Source: Phytobacter diazotrophicus (GTDB lineage: Bacteria; Pseudomonadota; Gammaproteobacteria; Enterobacterales; Enterobacteriaceae). Taken from it: a stretch of 64,000 bases of DNA. This document shows, in pieces, positions 8,884 to 17,198 of the stretch. Every line of letters begins with the position of its first letter. The first letter of the stretch is position 1. The DNA is taken from positions 124,001 to 188,000 of the forward strand of contig SMDE01000002.1 in NCBI GenBank assembly GCA_004346725.1, in the 5' to 3' direction. The position numbers were made by a program, and so were the translations under genes. Under the pieces are notes generated by a model. The model had not been told where the DNA came from and ran no database searches. It saw only the letters and a list, made by a program, of their open reading frames with translations.

Positions 8884-9330
8884 ATGAATAATGCATCACT
8901 GGAGGAAAGAATCTATGCTATAAACTGGAATTCATCCTGTACAGCATATGGACCCGCAAACGATGTTCCTGAGCTATTATTACAATTAGCATCTGACGAT
9001 CACAAGGCAGCAATGAGCGCCAGTCATAAGCTTTGGTGCGGACTCTGTCATCAGCATGTTTCTATGGCGCCAGCGGGATATATTGCCCTTCCATTTATAT
9101 TAGAGATTCTTGATAGCGCCGATGAGTTACTTACGGTTGAAATACTCGACATCTTATGGGGATTCGCCCAATGCTGTATAGAGACAGGGCCGCATGCTCC
9201 CGACTATTTCGAGCCAACCAGAGAGCGTCTTAACACCGAACTCCCCCGTTTTTCGTTACTATCCGAACACAGCAATGAGTTAATATCTCAGTTCGCTTCT
9301 GAAATAATCAAATCGTTAAGCCAAACATGA
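8884..9330 (+). CDS. hypothetical protein, HEAT-like/immunity-like
   Basis: 148 residues with strong ribosome site AAAGGAAA. No family recognised with certainty. The sequence is helix-rich with leucine/isoleucine periodicity (VPELLLQLASDDHKAAMSAS, then LPFILEILDSADELLTVEIL), typical of short HEAT-repeat proteins found beside contact-dependent toxins as immunity factors. It is more AT-rich than its neighbours, suggesting acquisition by transfer. No toxin gene is adjacent. The immunity idea is inference. Confidence 0.6.
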   Translation: MNNASLEERIYAINWNSSCTAYGPANDVPELLLQLASDDHKAAMSASHKLWCGLCHQHVSMAPAGYIALPFILEILDSADELLTVEILDILWGFAQCCIETGPHAPDYFEPTRERLNTELPRFSLLSEHSNELISQFASEIIKSLSQT

Positions 9331-9348
9331 AATAGTTATGGTTTGGCT
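9318..9348 (+). terminator. hairpin after the 8884 gene
   Basis: AGCCAAAC at 9318-9325 pairs with GTTTGGCT at 9341-9348 across a 15-base loop; the stop codon lies in the loop. No T-run follows, so it is a weak terminator or an RNA 3-prime end structure. A second near-perfect dyad, AAAGGCGCTTAAGCACCTTT, lies 12 bases further on. Confidence 0.35.
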
Positions 9349-9611
9349 CTGTGACATTAAAAGGCGCTTAAGCACCTTTATATTAATTCCCTACCGCTCG
9401 CCCCGTAATTGCCCGACTCCCTGGGTTATTGTTGCAGCGGCTGTTTCAGCCACGGTGTAGTTCTGAGCAATAATTGGCTAAAAGAATTTACGTTTCAACG
9501 CTGCACTGAAATTCCTTTTTTTCATCAGAGCACCTGTATTATTCCGACATGAGCATATCACATCTGTTCAGATGGCCAAATTCAATGCACAACTACAGAG
9601 CGAGCAATGAT

Positions 9612-10403
9612 TCAACTATACCAGGCGGGAGCAAGCCTGATTTTTTTCCATTCCTCAGGGTCATGACCGGGTATTAATATCGCGTTATATCGCTCGGTAA
9701 GCTTACGCAGCTTGCGGACAGAGTCAGCGACATCAGTGGCGGACGTCATCAGGCCAGGGAGCGCCCTTTCATGGTAATGATCTAAGGTGTAAGCCGCATC
9801 AATCGCCAGCGTAAAATATGTCCCGCCGGGTAATCTGATGAGAAAAGATTGATGTCCCGGTGAATGCCCTGGCGTGAAAATACACTGCAACGTGCCATCA
9901 CCGTAAAGGTCATAGTTGTCATCTGATAAGCCGTCGAGAAAAAGCCAGTCAAGTTCAGGATGATCGTAATCGTGTCGGCAGTAGGCTCCAGATGTAAACC
10001 AGTCAGGAGCAAAGGCATATTCATACTCTCGCCGCTGAACCATATGAGTGGCATGTGGGAAACGGCCAATCGCCCCCGTATGATCGGAGTGTAAATGGGA
10101 CAGTACCACATAGCGGATATCCTCCGGGGCGATGCCAATCCTTTTAAGCTGTTCCAGGCAGCCCTGCTCTTCTGACATCACCGGTTTAAACTGCTCTGTC
10201 GCACTTCCCCAATAGGCAAAAGGATCTTTCAATCCTTCTACAGCCAGACCACCGTCAATCAGAGTAAAACCATCCGGATGTGTCAGCAGGAACCAGGGGA
10301 CAGGAATTTCATAATTCTCTCCCACGCCCTGATTCATCCTTATATGCTGATATTCACACTGCTGCGTTCCTGACTGGAACATGAAAAGCCTGATATCTGA
10401 CAT
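9612..10403 (-). CDS. metallo-beta-lactamase-fold lactonase (AHL lactonase-like)
   Basis: Start chosen at 10403, where GGAAGGT precedes ATG (263 residues); an upstream ATG at 10427 has no such site. The zinc motif HxHxDH is present as LSHLHSDHTG, then TPGHSPGHQS (metal His), a bridging Asp in LAIDAAY and a final His in LIPGHDPEEW. This matches the AttM/AiiB/BlcC group that opens N-acyl homoserine lactones or gamma-butyrolactones. Cytoplasmic, no signal peptide. It is divergent from a LysR regulator with two perfect dyads between them. Substrate not determined. Confidence 0.8.
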   Translation of the reverse strand: MSDIRLFMFQSGTQQCEYQHIRMNQGVGENYEIPVPWFLLTHPDGFTLIDGGLAVEGLKDPFAYWGSATEQFKPVMSEEQGCLEQLKRIGIAPEDIRYVVLSHLHSDHTGAIGRFPHATHMVQRREYEYAFAPDWFTSGAYCRHDYDHPELDWLFLDGLSDDNYDLYGDGTLQCIFTPGHSPGHQSFLIRLPGGTYFTLAIDAAYTLDHYHERALPGLMTSATDVADSVRKLRKLTERYNAILIPGHDPEEWKKIRLAPAWYS

Positions 10404-10447
10404 AATTACCTTCCACCAATAATTCAATGAAATAGATTACTATTTTG

Positions 10448-10471
10448 CTTAACGCTTACCTGAGCGTTAAG
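10448..10471. promoter_or_regulatory. dyad CTTAACGCT-N6-AGCGTTAAG
   Basis: Perfect 9-base arms with a 6-base spacer, 45 bases upstream of the lactonase start. It contains the T-N11-A type symmetry of LysR sites and lies in the shared promoter region of the lactonase and the lysR gene. Confidence 0.5.
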
Positions 10472-10520
10472 TTTTCATCATTTCGCAGAAGAGCAGTAGA
10501 TACCTGTGTCGAATTACATT

Positions 10521-10537
10521 TATCGGTAAAACCGATA
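10521..10537. promoter_or_regulatory. dyad TATCGGT-AAA-ACCGATA at the lysR promoter
   Basis: Perfect 7-base arms with a 3-base spacer, ending 10 bases before the lysR start codon. The position suits an autorepressor site. Confidence 0.45.
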
Positions 10538-10547
10538 TAATTGCTAA

Positions 10548-11459
10548 ATGGATCTCTTCTCAGCAATACGCATATTCATCAGGGTCGTTGAGCGGGGCAG
10601 CATGTCGGCTGCAGCCCGCGATCTTGGCATTGGCCAACCCGCCGTCAGTGAAAGAATAGATAAACTGGAAGCACATCTTGGTACGCGTTTGCTAAGGCGC
10701 AACACGCGGAACATGTCTCTGACGCATAGCGGTAATCTGTTTTATGAGCGAAGCAAAGCGGCCATTCAGGCGGCAGAGCACGCGCTTTCCGTGAATGAAG
10801 AAAATCAGGGGCTGCAAGGCAAAATCCGTATTGCGGCGCCCTATTCTGCCGGGGAAAGCCTGCTGATGCCTGCACTGTTGCAGCTTCAGAACGAACATCC
10901 GGGGCTACAGGTCGATGTCATTTTTAACGACCGCGTTATCGATCCTGTCACGGAGGGGGTGGATTTATCACTGAGGCTGGGAGAGGTCTCAGAAGGTTTT
11001 TTTGTCGCCCGTCCACTTGGTAGCGTGCGCAGAGTGTTGCTCGCCTCCCCTGCTTTGCTGGCCAGAATGGGTTATCCGGATTCTCCGGATGCGCTGGCTG
11101 GTTATCCATTTGCTGCTGTTTCTGGTGTATTTGCCAGCCATCGCATTCCATTGATCAATGCTGATACCCAACCCATTAACGTTCCCGTTGACGTTAAATT
11201 TCAGTCCACCCACTGGCGCAGTGTCCTCACCTGGTTATTAGCTGGTCATGCCATCGGTGTTTTGCAATTTCCGGTTTGCAAAAACGAAATGGAAAAGGGG
11301 GCGCTAATCCCCCTTTTAAGCCACTACACGGTCCCGCCTTTTACTGCCTGGCTGCTTCATCCACCGGCGGGCATGATGTCATATGAAACACGCATTTGCG
11401 CATCTCTGCTGGAGGGGTATCTCAAAGATTCACTGCTTGCGTTGATGTGCCAGCAATAG
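10548..11459 (+). CDS. LysR-family transcriptional regulator
   Basis: 303 residues. N-terminal winged HTH FIRVVERGSMSAAARDLGIG followed by QPAVSERIDKLEAHLGTRLL and RRNTRNMSLTHSG, the standard LysR pattern of the CrgA/DsdC-like subgroup. The remaining ~210 residues are the two-lobed effector domain (IRIAAPYSAGESLLMPAL onward). It is divergent from the lactonase gene and presumably controls it in response to a lactone or its product (inference). Confidence 0.9.
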   Translation: MDLFSAIRIFIRVVERGSMSAAARDLGIGQPAVSERIDKLEAHLGTRLLRRNTRNMSLTHSGNLFYERSKAAIQAAEHALSVNEENQGLQGKIRIAAPYSAGESLLMPALLQLQNEHPGLQVDVIFNDRVIDPVTEGVDLSLRLGEVSEGFFVARPLGSVRRVLLASPALLARMGYPDSPDALAGYPFAAVSGVFASHRIPLINADTQPINVPVDVKFQSTHWRSVLTWLLAGHAIGVLQFPVCKNEMEKGALIPLLSHYTVPPFTAWLLHPPAGMMSYETRICASLLEGYLKDSLLALMCQQ

Positions 11460-11558
11460 CATCTGCGTCTGGCACACACATGCCCGTCGACAGCGCAACC
11501 TTGTCTGCTATGAAGAGGAGCGAAAGGATATTCGCCTCCCCAGAATGATTAATCACCC

Positions 11559-12074
11559 TTACTCAGAACGTTGAAGCGTAAGTTCATAAACGACGCAGGG
11601 CACATCATAATGTTGTTCTATTGCCTTATACGTCATCCCTAAGCGCTGCATAACGCGATGCGAGGGGATATTGTCAGGATCGGCAACAGCCACCAGATAC
11701 GTTGTGCCTGTCCGCTCTACCGCGAAAGCAATAATCGCTTTAGCGGCTTCTGTCGCATAACCTTTGCCATGATGTTCCGGGACGAGTCGCCAGCCTATCT
11801 CTAACGGCGCGCCATCCACATTTGCCAGGTGCTGGAGGCAGGCTGCACCAACGATCTCCCCGGACGCTTTTTCTTTGATTACCCACCACGAGTACCCGTA
11901 TTGCTCCCAACGGGCCTGGACACGCCTGATACCTTCCCAGGTCTCTTCGGGTGTTTTAGCAATACCCTGGTTGATATAACGCATCACACGGGTATCGCTA
12001 TCCATCCTTCTTAAGCCTTCGTAGTGTGAGTCATTATAAGGTTCAAGCGTTAGACGTGCGGTTTCTAAATCCAT
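11559..12074 (-). CDS. GNAT N-acetyltransferase, RimJ/RimL type
   Basis: Start placed at 12074, where AAGGAATGTCAG precedes ATG (171 residues); an ATG at 12122 has poorer context. Acetyltransf_3 pattern: ETARLTLEPYNDSHYEGLRR at the N-terminus, EIGWRLVPEHHGKGYATEAA (motif A with the Q/RxxGxG/A-like acetyl-CoA loop), then IPSHRVMQRLGMTY, the conserved NxxSxxVxxKLGF-like motif. These enzymes acetylate protein N-termini or small amines. Target unknown. Confidence 0.85.
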   Translation of the reverse strand: MDLETARLTLEPYNDSHYEGLRRMDSDTRVMRYINQGIAKTPEETWEGIRRVQARWEQYGYSWWVIKEKASGEIVGAACLQHLANVDGAPLEIGWRLVPEHHGKGYATEAAKAIIAFAVERTGTTYLVAVADPDNIPSHRVMQRLGMTYKAIEQHYDVPCVVYELTLQRSE

Positions 12075-12458
12075 CTGACATTCCTTTTTACGTAAAGGTG
12101 TTGGCTTCGGTGACCTACTCATCCTGAATCAACTTATCATGATGTAAGCAACATCATCTACTCGCACTCAGTAGGCGTCAGATCTGCGGTGAGCAAGACG
12201 CGGGCGCTGTGTTTATTGCATCTGATATCTATTACGCCTACCTACCTGGACTGGTAGCCGCCCTCTTCATACGCCCCCGAAAGCTTGAGGAATGTCCAGG
12301 GTCTGGGTATTCTTTTTCAGGGCTCATGCTGCCTGCCGCTCGCTTCCCGATGGGAAAAGGTGAAAGCATGTTTGTTCTCAACTTCATTGATTCAACCACT
12401 CTTGATGGTCGGGATGTGGTAATGCGAGCACCCTCATTTCCTGACGACAGGAGCAATT
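12075..12458. other. 384-base spacer without a recognised gene
   Basis: Lies between divergent gnat and glyoxalase genes. Open stretches exist but have no ribosome site and no recognisable protein. The ribosome site GACAGGAGC of the glyoxalase gene is at its right end. Confidence 0.45.
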
Positions 12459-12989
12459 ATGTTTTCTATCGAGCAAGCCAAACACATGGCTGCAAAGTTA
12501 AAAGCCTCTCTTGCGTTACATGAGCAGACGATCTCTTACTCCACCGCACTCGAAATGGTTTCGCATCAGTTAGGCTTTAGAGACTGGAACACGGCGGCGG
12601 CATCGTTACGTCCGCAGGTTCCCGAGTCTCAAATTCAGTTCAGTAAATCGATACCCATCCTGCGAATTTTTGATGTCCGAAAAGCACAGGAGTTCTACCT
12701 TGAATTTCTGTCATTCAGCGTTGAGTTTGAACACCGTTTTGCACCCGACTTACCCCTGTATATGGGCATCGTCCGCGATGGTTTGCAGTTGCATCTTTCT
12801 GAACATCACGGTGACGCCACCCCAGGCGCAACGATATTTATCCCGATGAACAATATTGCGTTGTTCAGAAAGGAACTACACGACAAACATTATGGTTACG
12901 GTCGCCCGGAAATCATCAAGCAGGATTGGGGAGAGGTTATGGAAGTCCATGATCCCTTTGGCAACCGGCTCCGTTTCTGTCAAAGCTAA
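12459..12989 (+). CDS. glyoxalase/bleomycin-resistance superfamily protein
   Basis: 176 residues, start preceded by AGGAG. N-terminal ~55 residues form a small helical domain (LHEQTISYSTALEMVSHQLG then FRDWNTAAA), also seen in other proteins annotated as glyoxalase superfamily. The rest is one VOC module pair: PILRIFDVRKAQEFYLEFLS, then ELHDKHYGYGRP and MEVHDPFGNRLRF. Metal-ligand positions match bleomycin-resistance-like proteins better than true glyoxalase I. Likely binds or sequesters a small toxic compound. Confidence 0.8.
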   Translation: MFSIEQAKHMAAKLKASLALHEQTISYSTALEMVSHQLGFRDWNTAAASLRPQVPESQIQFSKSIPILRIFDVRKAQEFYLEFLSFSVEFEHRFAPDLPLYMGIVRDGLQLHLSEHHGDATPGATIFIPMNNIALFRKELHDKHYGYGRPEIIKQDWGEVMEVHDPFGNRLRFCQS

Positions 12990-12998
12990 TTATTAAAG

Positions 12999-13027
12999 TA
13001 AGGGGCGCAAGTCTGTTGCGTCCCTTA
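12999..13027. terminator. hairpin between convergent genes
   Basis: TAAGGGGCGCAA and TTGCGTCCCTTA form a 12-base stem with one G-T pair and a 5-base loop. It sits between the ends of the glyoxalase and MFS genes. No clear T-run. Confidence 0.4.
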
Positions 13028-13075
13028 TGCCATCGCCGCGTTTTTATCAGCAGTCGAATTTTCCCTGGTGCGTCT

Positions 13076-14257
13076 TCACGGTTTTTTCAACATCATTACA
13101 AGCATCATAGTGCCCCCAATAATACCTGCTGCCAGTAACGCCAGCCCCTGAAAGCCTGTCACGGCTAACACCTGGCCACCCGCAAGGGCGCCGGTTCCAA
13201 TCGCTGCGTTAAAAATTGCGACATAAATGGCTGACGCCGGTTGTGCGGCTTCGCCGGCGCTATGAAGCAACCACGTCTGTAACCCGACGAATACAATCGA
13301 AATACCCGCTCCCCACAAGGCAAGCAGCATCCCCATTAACCAGAAAGGAAGAGGTGCGACGCTACTCATACCAAGCATACCGAGTGCGAGGGCACTCAAA
13401 AGAAGTGACGTGAAAATAAGCGTTTTAAGATGCCGGTCAATCAGCTTACCGGCAATGACATTCCCTGCCAGGCCAGAAAGCCCGAACACCAGCAGCAAAC
13501 CCGAGACGGAAGCCGCCGGTACGCCATGGACCTTCATCAACAGGGGTTCCAGATAGGTGAAGGCCGCGAAATGGGCCGAAATAATGCAGGCTGTTGCACA
13601 ATACAGGGACATGAGCACCGGGTTTTTGAATAGCCCACAGTAAAGACGCAGCCTTAGTGGCTGCGGCGCCGCCAGTGCGGGAAGCGTCCAGAATAATGCA
13701 CAGGCGGCAGCCAGCGCCAGCAGCGAAATGAGCATAAAGGCATTACGCCATCCGGCCATGCTTGCAATAAAACTCGAAAGAGGTACACCCAGAACGCTGG
13801 CTGCCGAGACGCCGCCAAAAATGATTGAGGTGGCAAGCCCAAGCTTTTGCGCCGGAACAAGCTGCGCGCCCACTATGCCAATCATTGCCCAGAACGCACC
13901 GTGCGCAAGTGCCCCGACCATGCGCGCACTCATAAATGTGCTCATGGAAGAAGAAAAAGTTGCAGCCATGCAGGACAAAGCAAGAGTAAGCATCAGGCCA
14001 ACAAGCAGAGTCTTGCGGGAAATGCGTGCGGGTATCGCGCCGGAGAGCAGCGCTGCGAGCGCACCAACCCAGCCATAGGCGGTTACGACAAGACCCGCGC
14101 CGGATTCAGTCTGATTCAAATCCTTTGCTAAGGTACTGAGCATACCAACCGGCGCAAGCTCGCTTGTCACGATTGAAAATGCACTGATCCCAAGTACGGT
14201 AACTGCCAGCCAGGTACGCACCGGCACGAAACTTACGTGTACAGCCGTTTCATTCAT
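13076..14257 (-). CDS. MFS efflux transporter, AraJ/sugar-efflux type
   Basis: 393 residues with about 12 hydrophobic segments. The MFS loop 2-3 motif A is visible as SGAIPARISRKTLLVGLML, and the N-terminus (LGISAFSIVTSELAPVGMLS) is typical of AraJ/YdhP-type DHA1 exporters. Inner membrane, proton-driven efflux of a drug or sugar expected. A LysR gene at 14510 stands divergently and is the likely regulator. A 32-residue ORF with a strong ribosome site lies just upstream. Confidence 0.88.
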   Translation of the reverse strand: MNETAVHVSFVPVRTWLAVTVLGISAFSIVTSELAPVGMLSTLAKDLNQTESGAGLVVTAYGWVGALAALLSGAIPARISRKTLLVGLMLTLALSCMAATFSSSMSTFMSARMVGALAHGAFWAMIGIVGAQLVPAQKLGLATSIIFGGVSAASVLGVPLSSFIASMAGWRNAFMLISLLALAAACALFWTLPALAAPQPLRLRLYCGLFKNPVLMSLYCATACIISAHFAAFTYLEPLLMKVHGVPAASVSGLLLVFGLSGLAGNVIAGKLIDRHLKTLIFTSLLLSALALGMLGMSSVAPLPFWLMGMLLALWGAGISIVFVGLQTWLLHSAGEAAQPASAIYVAIFNAAIGTGALAGGQVLAVTGFQGLALLAAGIIGGTMMLVMMLKKP

Positions 14258-14317
14258 AAAATAAATACTCTTAAAAATAGGTGGAAATGTGACTGAGGCG
14301 TTTTTTGGTAAGTAATT

Positions 14318-14416
14318 TCAGGCAGCCGCGCCTTTCATTTCTTGAACAGCGCATCGAGGTCCGGCAATGGGGATGGCAGCCAGGTTGAGCGATGGCGTTA
14401 ATGTTGGTTTTTTCAT
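14318..14416 (-). CDS. small ORF, 32 residues, in the MFS leader
   Basis: Reads MKKPTLTPSLNLAAIPIAGP then RCAVQEMKGAAA and stops. It has a near-perfect ribosome site (AAGGAGATAAAC, ATG at 14416) and ends 60 bases before the MFS start. It may be a real leader peptide, or the first codons of a deleted gene fused to unrelated sequence. Not in any family I recognise. Confidence 0.35.
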   Translation of the reverse strand: MKKPTLTPSLNLAAIPIAGPRCAVQEMKGAAA

Positions 14417-14509
14417 GTTTATCTCCTTATGGGAACGACAGTATTATCTTGTTAAAATCGATAAAACAGACCTGAAAATGGAGAGCCGTTTTCCATAAAC
14501 GGAAAAACT

Positions 14510-15403
14510 ATGAGTGCCAATTTTAACTGGGACGATACGCGCATTTTTCTGGCCATCGCCCGCGCGGGGACGTTGAGCGGCGCAGCAGAAGCTCTGGAAA
14601 TGGGCATCGCTACGATTTCAAGAAGGCTGGACAGGCTTGAGCAGTCGCTGTCCGTGCCGCTTTTCAGCCGACATCAGAGCGGATACCGGTTAACGGATGA
14701 TGGTGAAGCGCTACTGGAGCAGGCGGAAGCGCTGGAATACGCGGGGCTCGCTTTTGGCGAGAAAGCTAAACTACAGGGTAATGTTGCGGGGCTTGTCCGG
14801 CTGGCAACATCGGACAACCTGGCTACGCATTTCATCCTGCCCTCGCTGGAAGGGCTGATGAACAACTATCCTGAACTGCGGGTGGAAGTGCTCAGCGGCG
14901 TGCAGTCAGTTAATCTTCATCGCAGAGATGCCGATTTAGCGATACGCATGGTCAAGCCAGAGAGCGGAAATCTGACGCTAAAACGTCTGGGAACGGTGGG
15001 ATTTGGCGTATACGGCGCTGAGGCATATCTTAAAAAAATGTCTGGCGGGCCCGCGGGAGTCACGTTACAAAATGCGCACTATATAGGCTGGCCGGAATCA
15101 CACCAACACCTGCCTGCGGCGCGCTGGATAACGAGAATGCTTCGCGGCAGGTCATGCAGGCTGGAAGCAAACACGCTCGCGGCTCAGGTCTCCGCCGTTT
15201 TAGCGGGTCTCGGTTTAGGCGTTTTGCCGCACTTTATGGCAAGGAAAAACGGTCTGCACTGCGTTAATCCCGATCCTGGTGTGGATCAGCCGTTATGGCT
15301 GGTGATGCATTCAGACTTAGCCGGGTCACGACGGGTCAGAGTCGTTGCCGACCACTTAATTGCATTATTTGATGAACATAAAGCTCATCTGGCGCTGCCA
15401 TAA
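14510..15403 (+). CDS. LysR-family transcriptional regulator
   Basis: 297 residues. HTH region DTRIFLAIARAGTLSGAAEA then LEMGIATISRRLDRLEQSLS and FSRHQSGYRLTDDGEALLEQ, followed by a LysR substrate-binding domain (VRLATSDNLATHFILPSLEG). Divergent from the MFS exporter gene and its small leader ORF; probable regulator of the pump. Effector not predictable. Confidence 0.9.
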   Translation: MSANFNWDDTRIFLAIARAGTLSGAAEALEMGIATISRRLDRLEQSLSVPLFSRHQSGYRLTDDGEALLEQAEALEYAGLAFGEKAKLQGNVAGLVRLATSDNLATHFILPSLEGLMNNYPELRVEVLSGVQSVNLHRRDADLAIRMVKPESGNLTLKRLGTVGFGVYGAEAYLKKMSGGPAGVTLQNAHYIGWPESHQHLPAARWITRMLRGRSCRLEANTLAAQVSAVLAGLGLGVLPHFMARKNGLHCVNPDPGVDQPLWLVMHSDLAGSRRVRVVADHLIALFDEHKAHLALP

Positions 15404-15533
15404 GTATTTCACGCTAACCGACTGTTGCCGCTTTTTGTGCTTTCCAGGCATAACCAGCGCTGGCAGGCAAACCAGATGGGTAACGGACGCCCGCAGAAGG
15501 GGGGCATTTCTCAGAAGAGAAGTGAGAGAACGT

Positions 15534-16016
15534 ATGGATCTGACAAATTATTTAACGGATATCGACGGGATTTTTTACCGGGCCATTGATCCCGCATATC
15601 GGCATTTTGCGTTATCGGGTTCCAGAGCGCCGGGCAGGTATTCAGACAGTCATCAACCCACGCTGTACCTCAGTTCCTCGCCAGAAGGGGTAGAAGCGGC
15701 CATGCAGTCGCACAGCGGTAACAGAAGTCACAACCTTGAAATCGTCAGGGTTAGTGTTAGCACAGATAAAATTATTGATCTCAGAAATGCTGAGGCGCTG
15801 TTCGCCGCAGGTATTGACCTGAATGATGCCATTGCGCCCTGGCAGGAAATCGTGCGTGAAGGCGGTGTCCCCCGGTCGTGGAATGTGCGTAACCGTCTGA
15901 CGTCGCTTGGGATAAAGGGGTTAATTGACCCTTCCCGAAAAGCACCGGGACTCTGGCATCTGGTGCTTTTTAGCTGGAATCATGACACGCATTCGCGCGT
16001 GTCTCTCCTTGAATGA
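15534..16016 (+). CDS. RES-domain protein (NAD-processing toxin-like), solitary
   Basis: Start at 15534, preceded by GAGAG, gives 160 residues. RES pattern: IFYRAIDPAY (R16), RAPGRYSDSHQPTLYLS (Y36), EGVEAAM (E54) and the C-terminal RSWNVRNRLTSLGIKGLIDP then LWHLVLFSWN. RES toxins degrade cellular NAD and are normally encoded with an Xre antitoxin directly upstream. Here the upstream gene is a LysR regulator and the downstream gene a MurQ-like protein, so no cognate antitoxin is visible. It may be an orphan enzyme or a domesticated toxin. Confidence 0.75.
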   Translation: MDLTNYLTDIDGIFYRAIDPAYRHFALSGSRAPGRYSDSHQPTLYLSSSPEGVEAAMQSHSGNRSHNLEIVRVSVSTDKIIDLRNAEALFAAGIDLNDAIAPWQEIVREGGVPRSWNVRNRLTSLGIKGLIDPSRKAPGLWHLVLFSWNHDTHSRVSLLE

Positions 16017-16060
16017 ATTGAAGCGTGCAGCCGTTTCTTTATCACACGGTCTTGCGCTTC

Positions 16061-16095
16061 TGAGGCGCGTGGATTTACCCACGCGCCTCAGCTTT
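16061..16095. terminator. 12-base perfect hairpin between convergent genes
   Basis: TGAGGCGCGTGG (16061-16072) and CCACGCGCCTCA (16079-16090) with a 6-base loop, then GCTTTT. It terminates the RES gene and may serve the MurQ-like gene from the other side. Confidence 0.7.
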
Positions 16096-16149
16096 TCACG
16101 GTTTACTCCACAACGCAGGCTACATGACCTATGCCGTGTGGCCCGAAAC

Positions 16150-17022
16150 TCACCCTCTCTTCTCTTTCAGCGCCAGGCGCAGATGGCCGTTATTGCGCTG
16201 TAGTGCTTCGCTCGCATCCCACGCATCCATGCCGCTGAGCAGCATCAGAATGGCGGTTTTGCACTGCTGATTGCAGCTTGCCAGCGCCGCTTTTGCCTCT
16301 TTGCGTGAACAATCACTGGCCGCCATCACGATCGCTATCTGGCGCTCCTGCCATTTATTTTCCGTCGCCGGAATATCCACCCGCAGGTTGCTGTATACCC
16401 GGCCGCTGCGGATGGCAAGCGTGGTCGTTAACATGGTGAGAATAGTTTGCTGCGCGCGCCGTGCTTTGGGATTCCCATAGCCCGCAACCACTTCCGCGCC
16501 CGTTGGCGGCGCAATCACGATATCCCCGAGGCTTGCGGCTTCGCTATGTTGATCGGAAGTAAGTACCGCCACCATTGCGCCGGTCTCGTTGGCCTGGCGC
16601 AGCGCGCCCCATACCCACGGCGTTTTACCGCTTAGCGTGAGCGCCAGCAGCACATCATTGTGGTTAAAATTTATCGCCTGTAGGGCACCAATCCCGCCGT
16701 CGTAGTCGTCGGCATGCGTGTCATTAACCGCAATGCAACGCACCTGTGTCTGGCTGCCCGGGGCAAAATCATTAATCGCCTGCTGCGCCAGTTCGCCAGA
16801 GGCGCCGGCCCCGATAATGACAACTCGCCCGCCGCGACTGAGTGCCGCCACGGCATGCTCAACCACTCTCGCTACATCAGGCAAACAGTGCGCCACCGCG
16901 TCGTGAGCAGCGACATCTTCCTGATGAATGAGTTGCAGGACATCGTCTGTTGAGAGTCTGTCTATCTCCGTTGTCCGGTCATTACGTCGCGCTTTCGCCG
17001 CTACCGTTAACAAAGTGCTCAT
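16150..17022 (-). CDS. MurQ-like SIS-domain protein, catalytic motifs altered
   Basis: 290 residues from ATG 17022 (GGAGG at good spacing). It aligns along its length with N-acetylmuramic acid 6-phosphate etherase: IDRLSTDDVLQLIHQED, the SIS loop VVIIGAGASGELA, the second SIS site LALTLSGKTPWVWGALRQAN, GAEVVAGYGNPKARRAQQ, RVYSNLRVDIPATENKWQER and a C-terminal UBA-like CNQQCKTAILMLLSG. The MurQ active-site block ASECPPT is replaced by INDFAPGS, and the second glutamate (AED) by HADD. It is therefore unlikely to be an active etherase and may bind sugar phosphate as a regulator. No murP or murR neighbour. Confidence 0.75.
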   Translation of the reverse strand: MSTLLTVAAKARRNDRTTEIDRLSTDDVLQLIHQEDVAAHDAVAHCLPDVARVVEHAVAALSRGGRVVIIGAGASGELAQQAINDFAPGSQTQVRCIAVNDTHADDYDGGIGALQAINFNHNDVLLALTLSGKTPWVWGALRQANETGAMVAVLTSDQHSEAASLGDIVIAPPTGAEVVAGYGNPKARRAQQTILTMLTTTLAIRSGRVYSNLRVDIPATENKWQERQIAIVMAASDCSRKEAKAALASCNQQCKTAILMLLSGMDAWDASEALQRNNGHLRLALKEKRG

Positions 17023-17198
17023 CATTACCTCCTTTTTATTTATCCTGCCCTACTATAAAGCGATTCATATAATTGCCTTGCGAGACGTGTCACGTAACTG
17101 AGGGGATAAATTCAAAGGTGACAAGCCGTTAGCCGCTTTGAGATATGCGCCCCTTCGGCGATAATTACCCTCTTTCTGTGAATGATTTTGAGGCCGCA

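Noticed and set aside
12209..12523. 104-codon plus-strand frame before the glyoxalase gene
   Set aside because: Overlaps the start of the glyoxalase gene in another frame and lacks a ribosome site; not a convincing protein.
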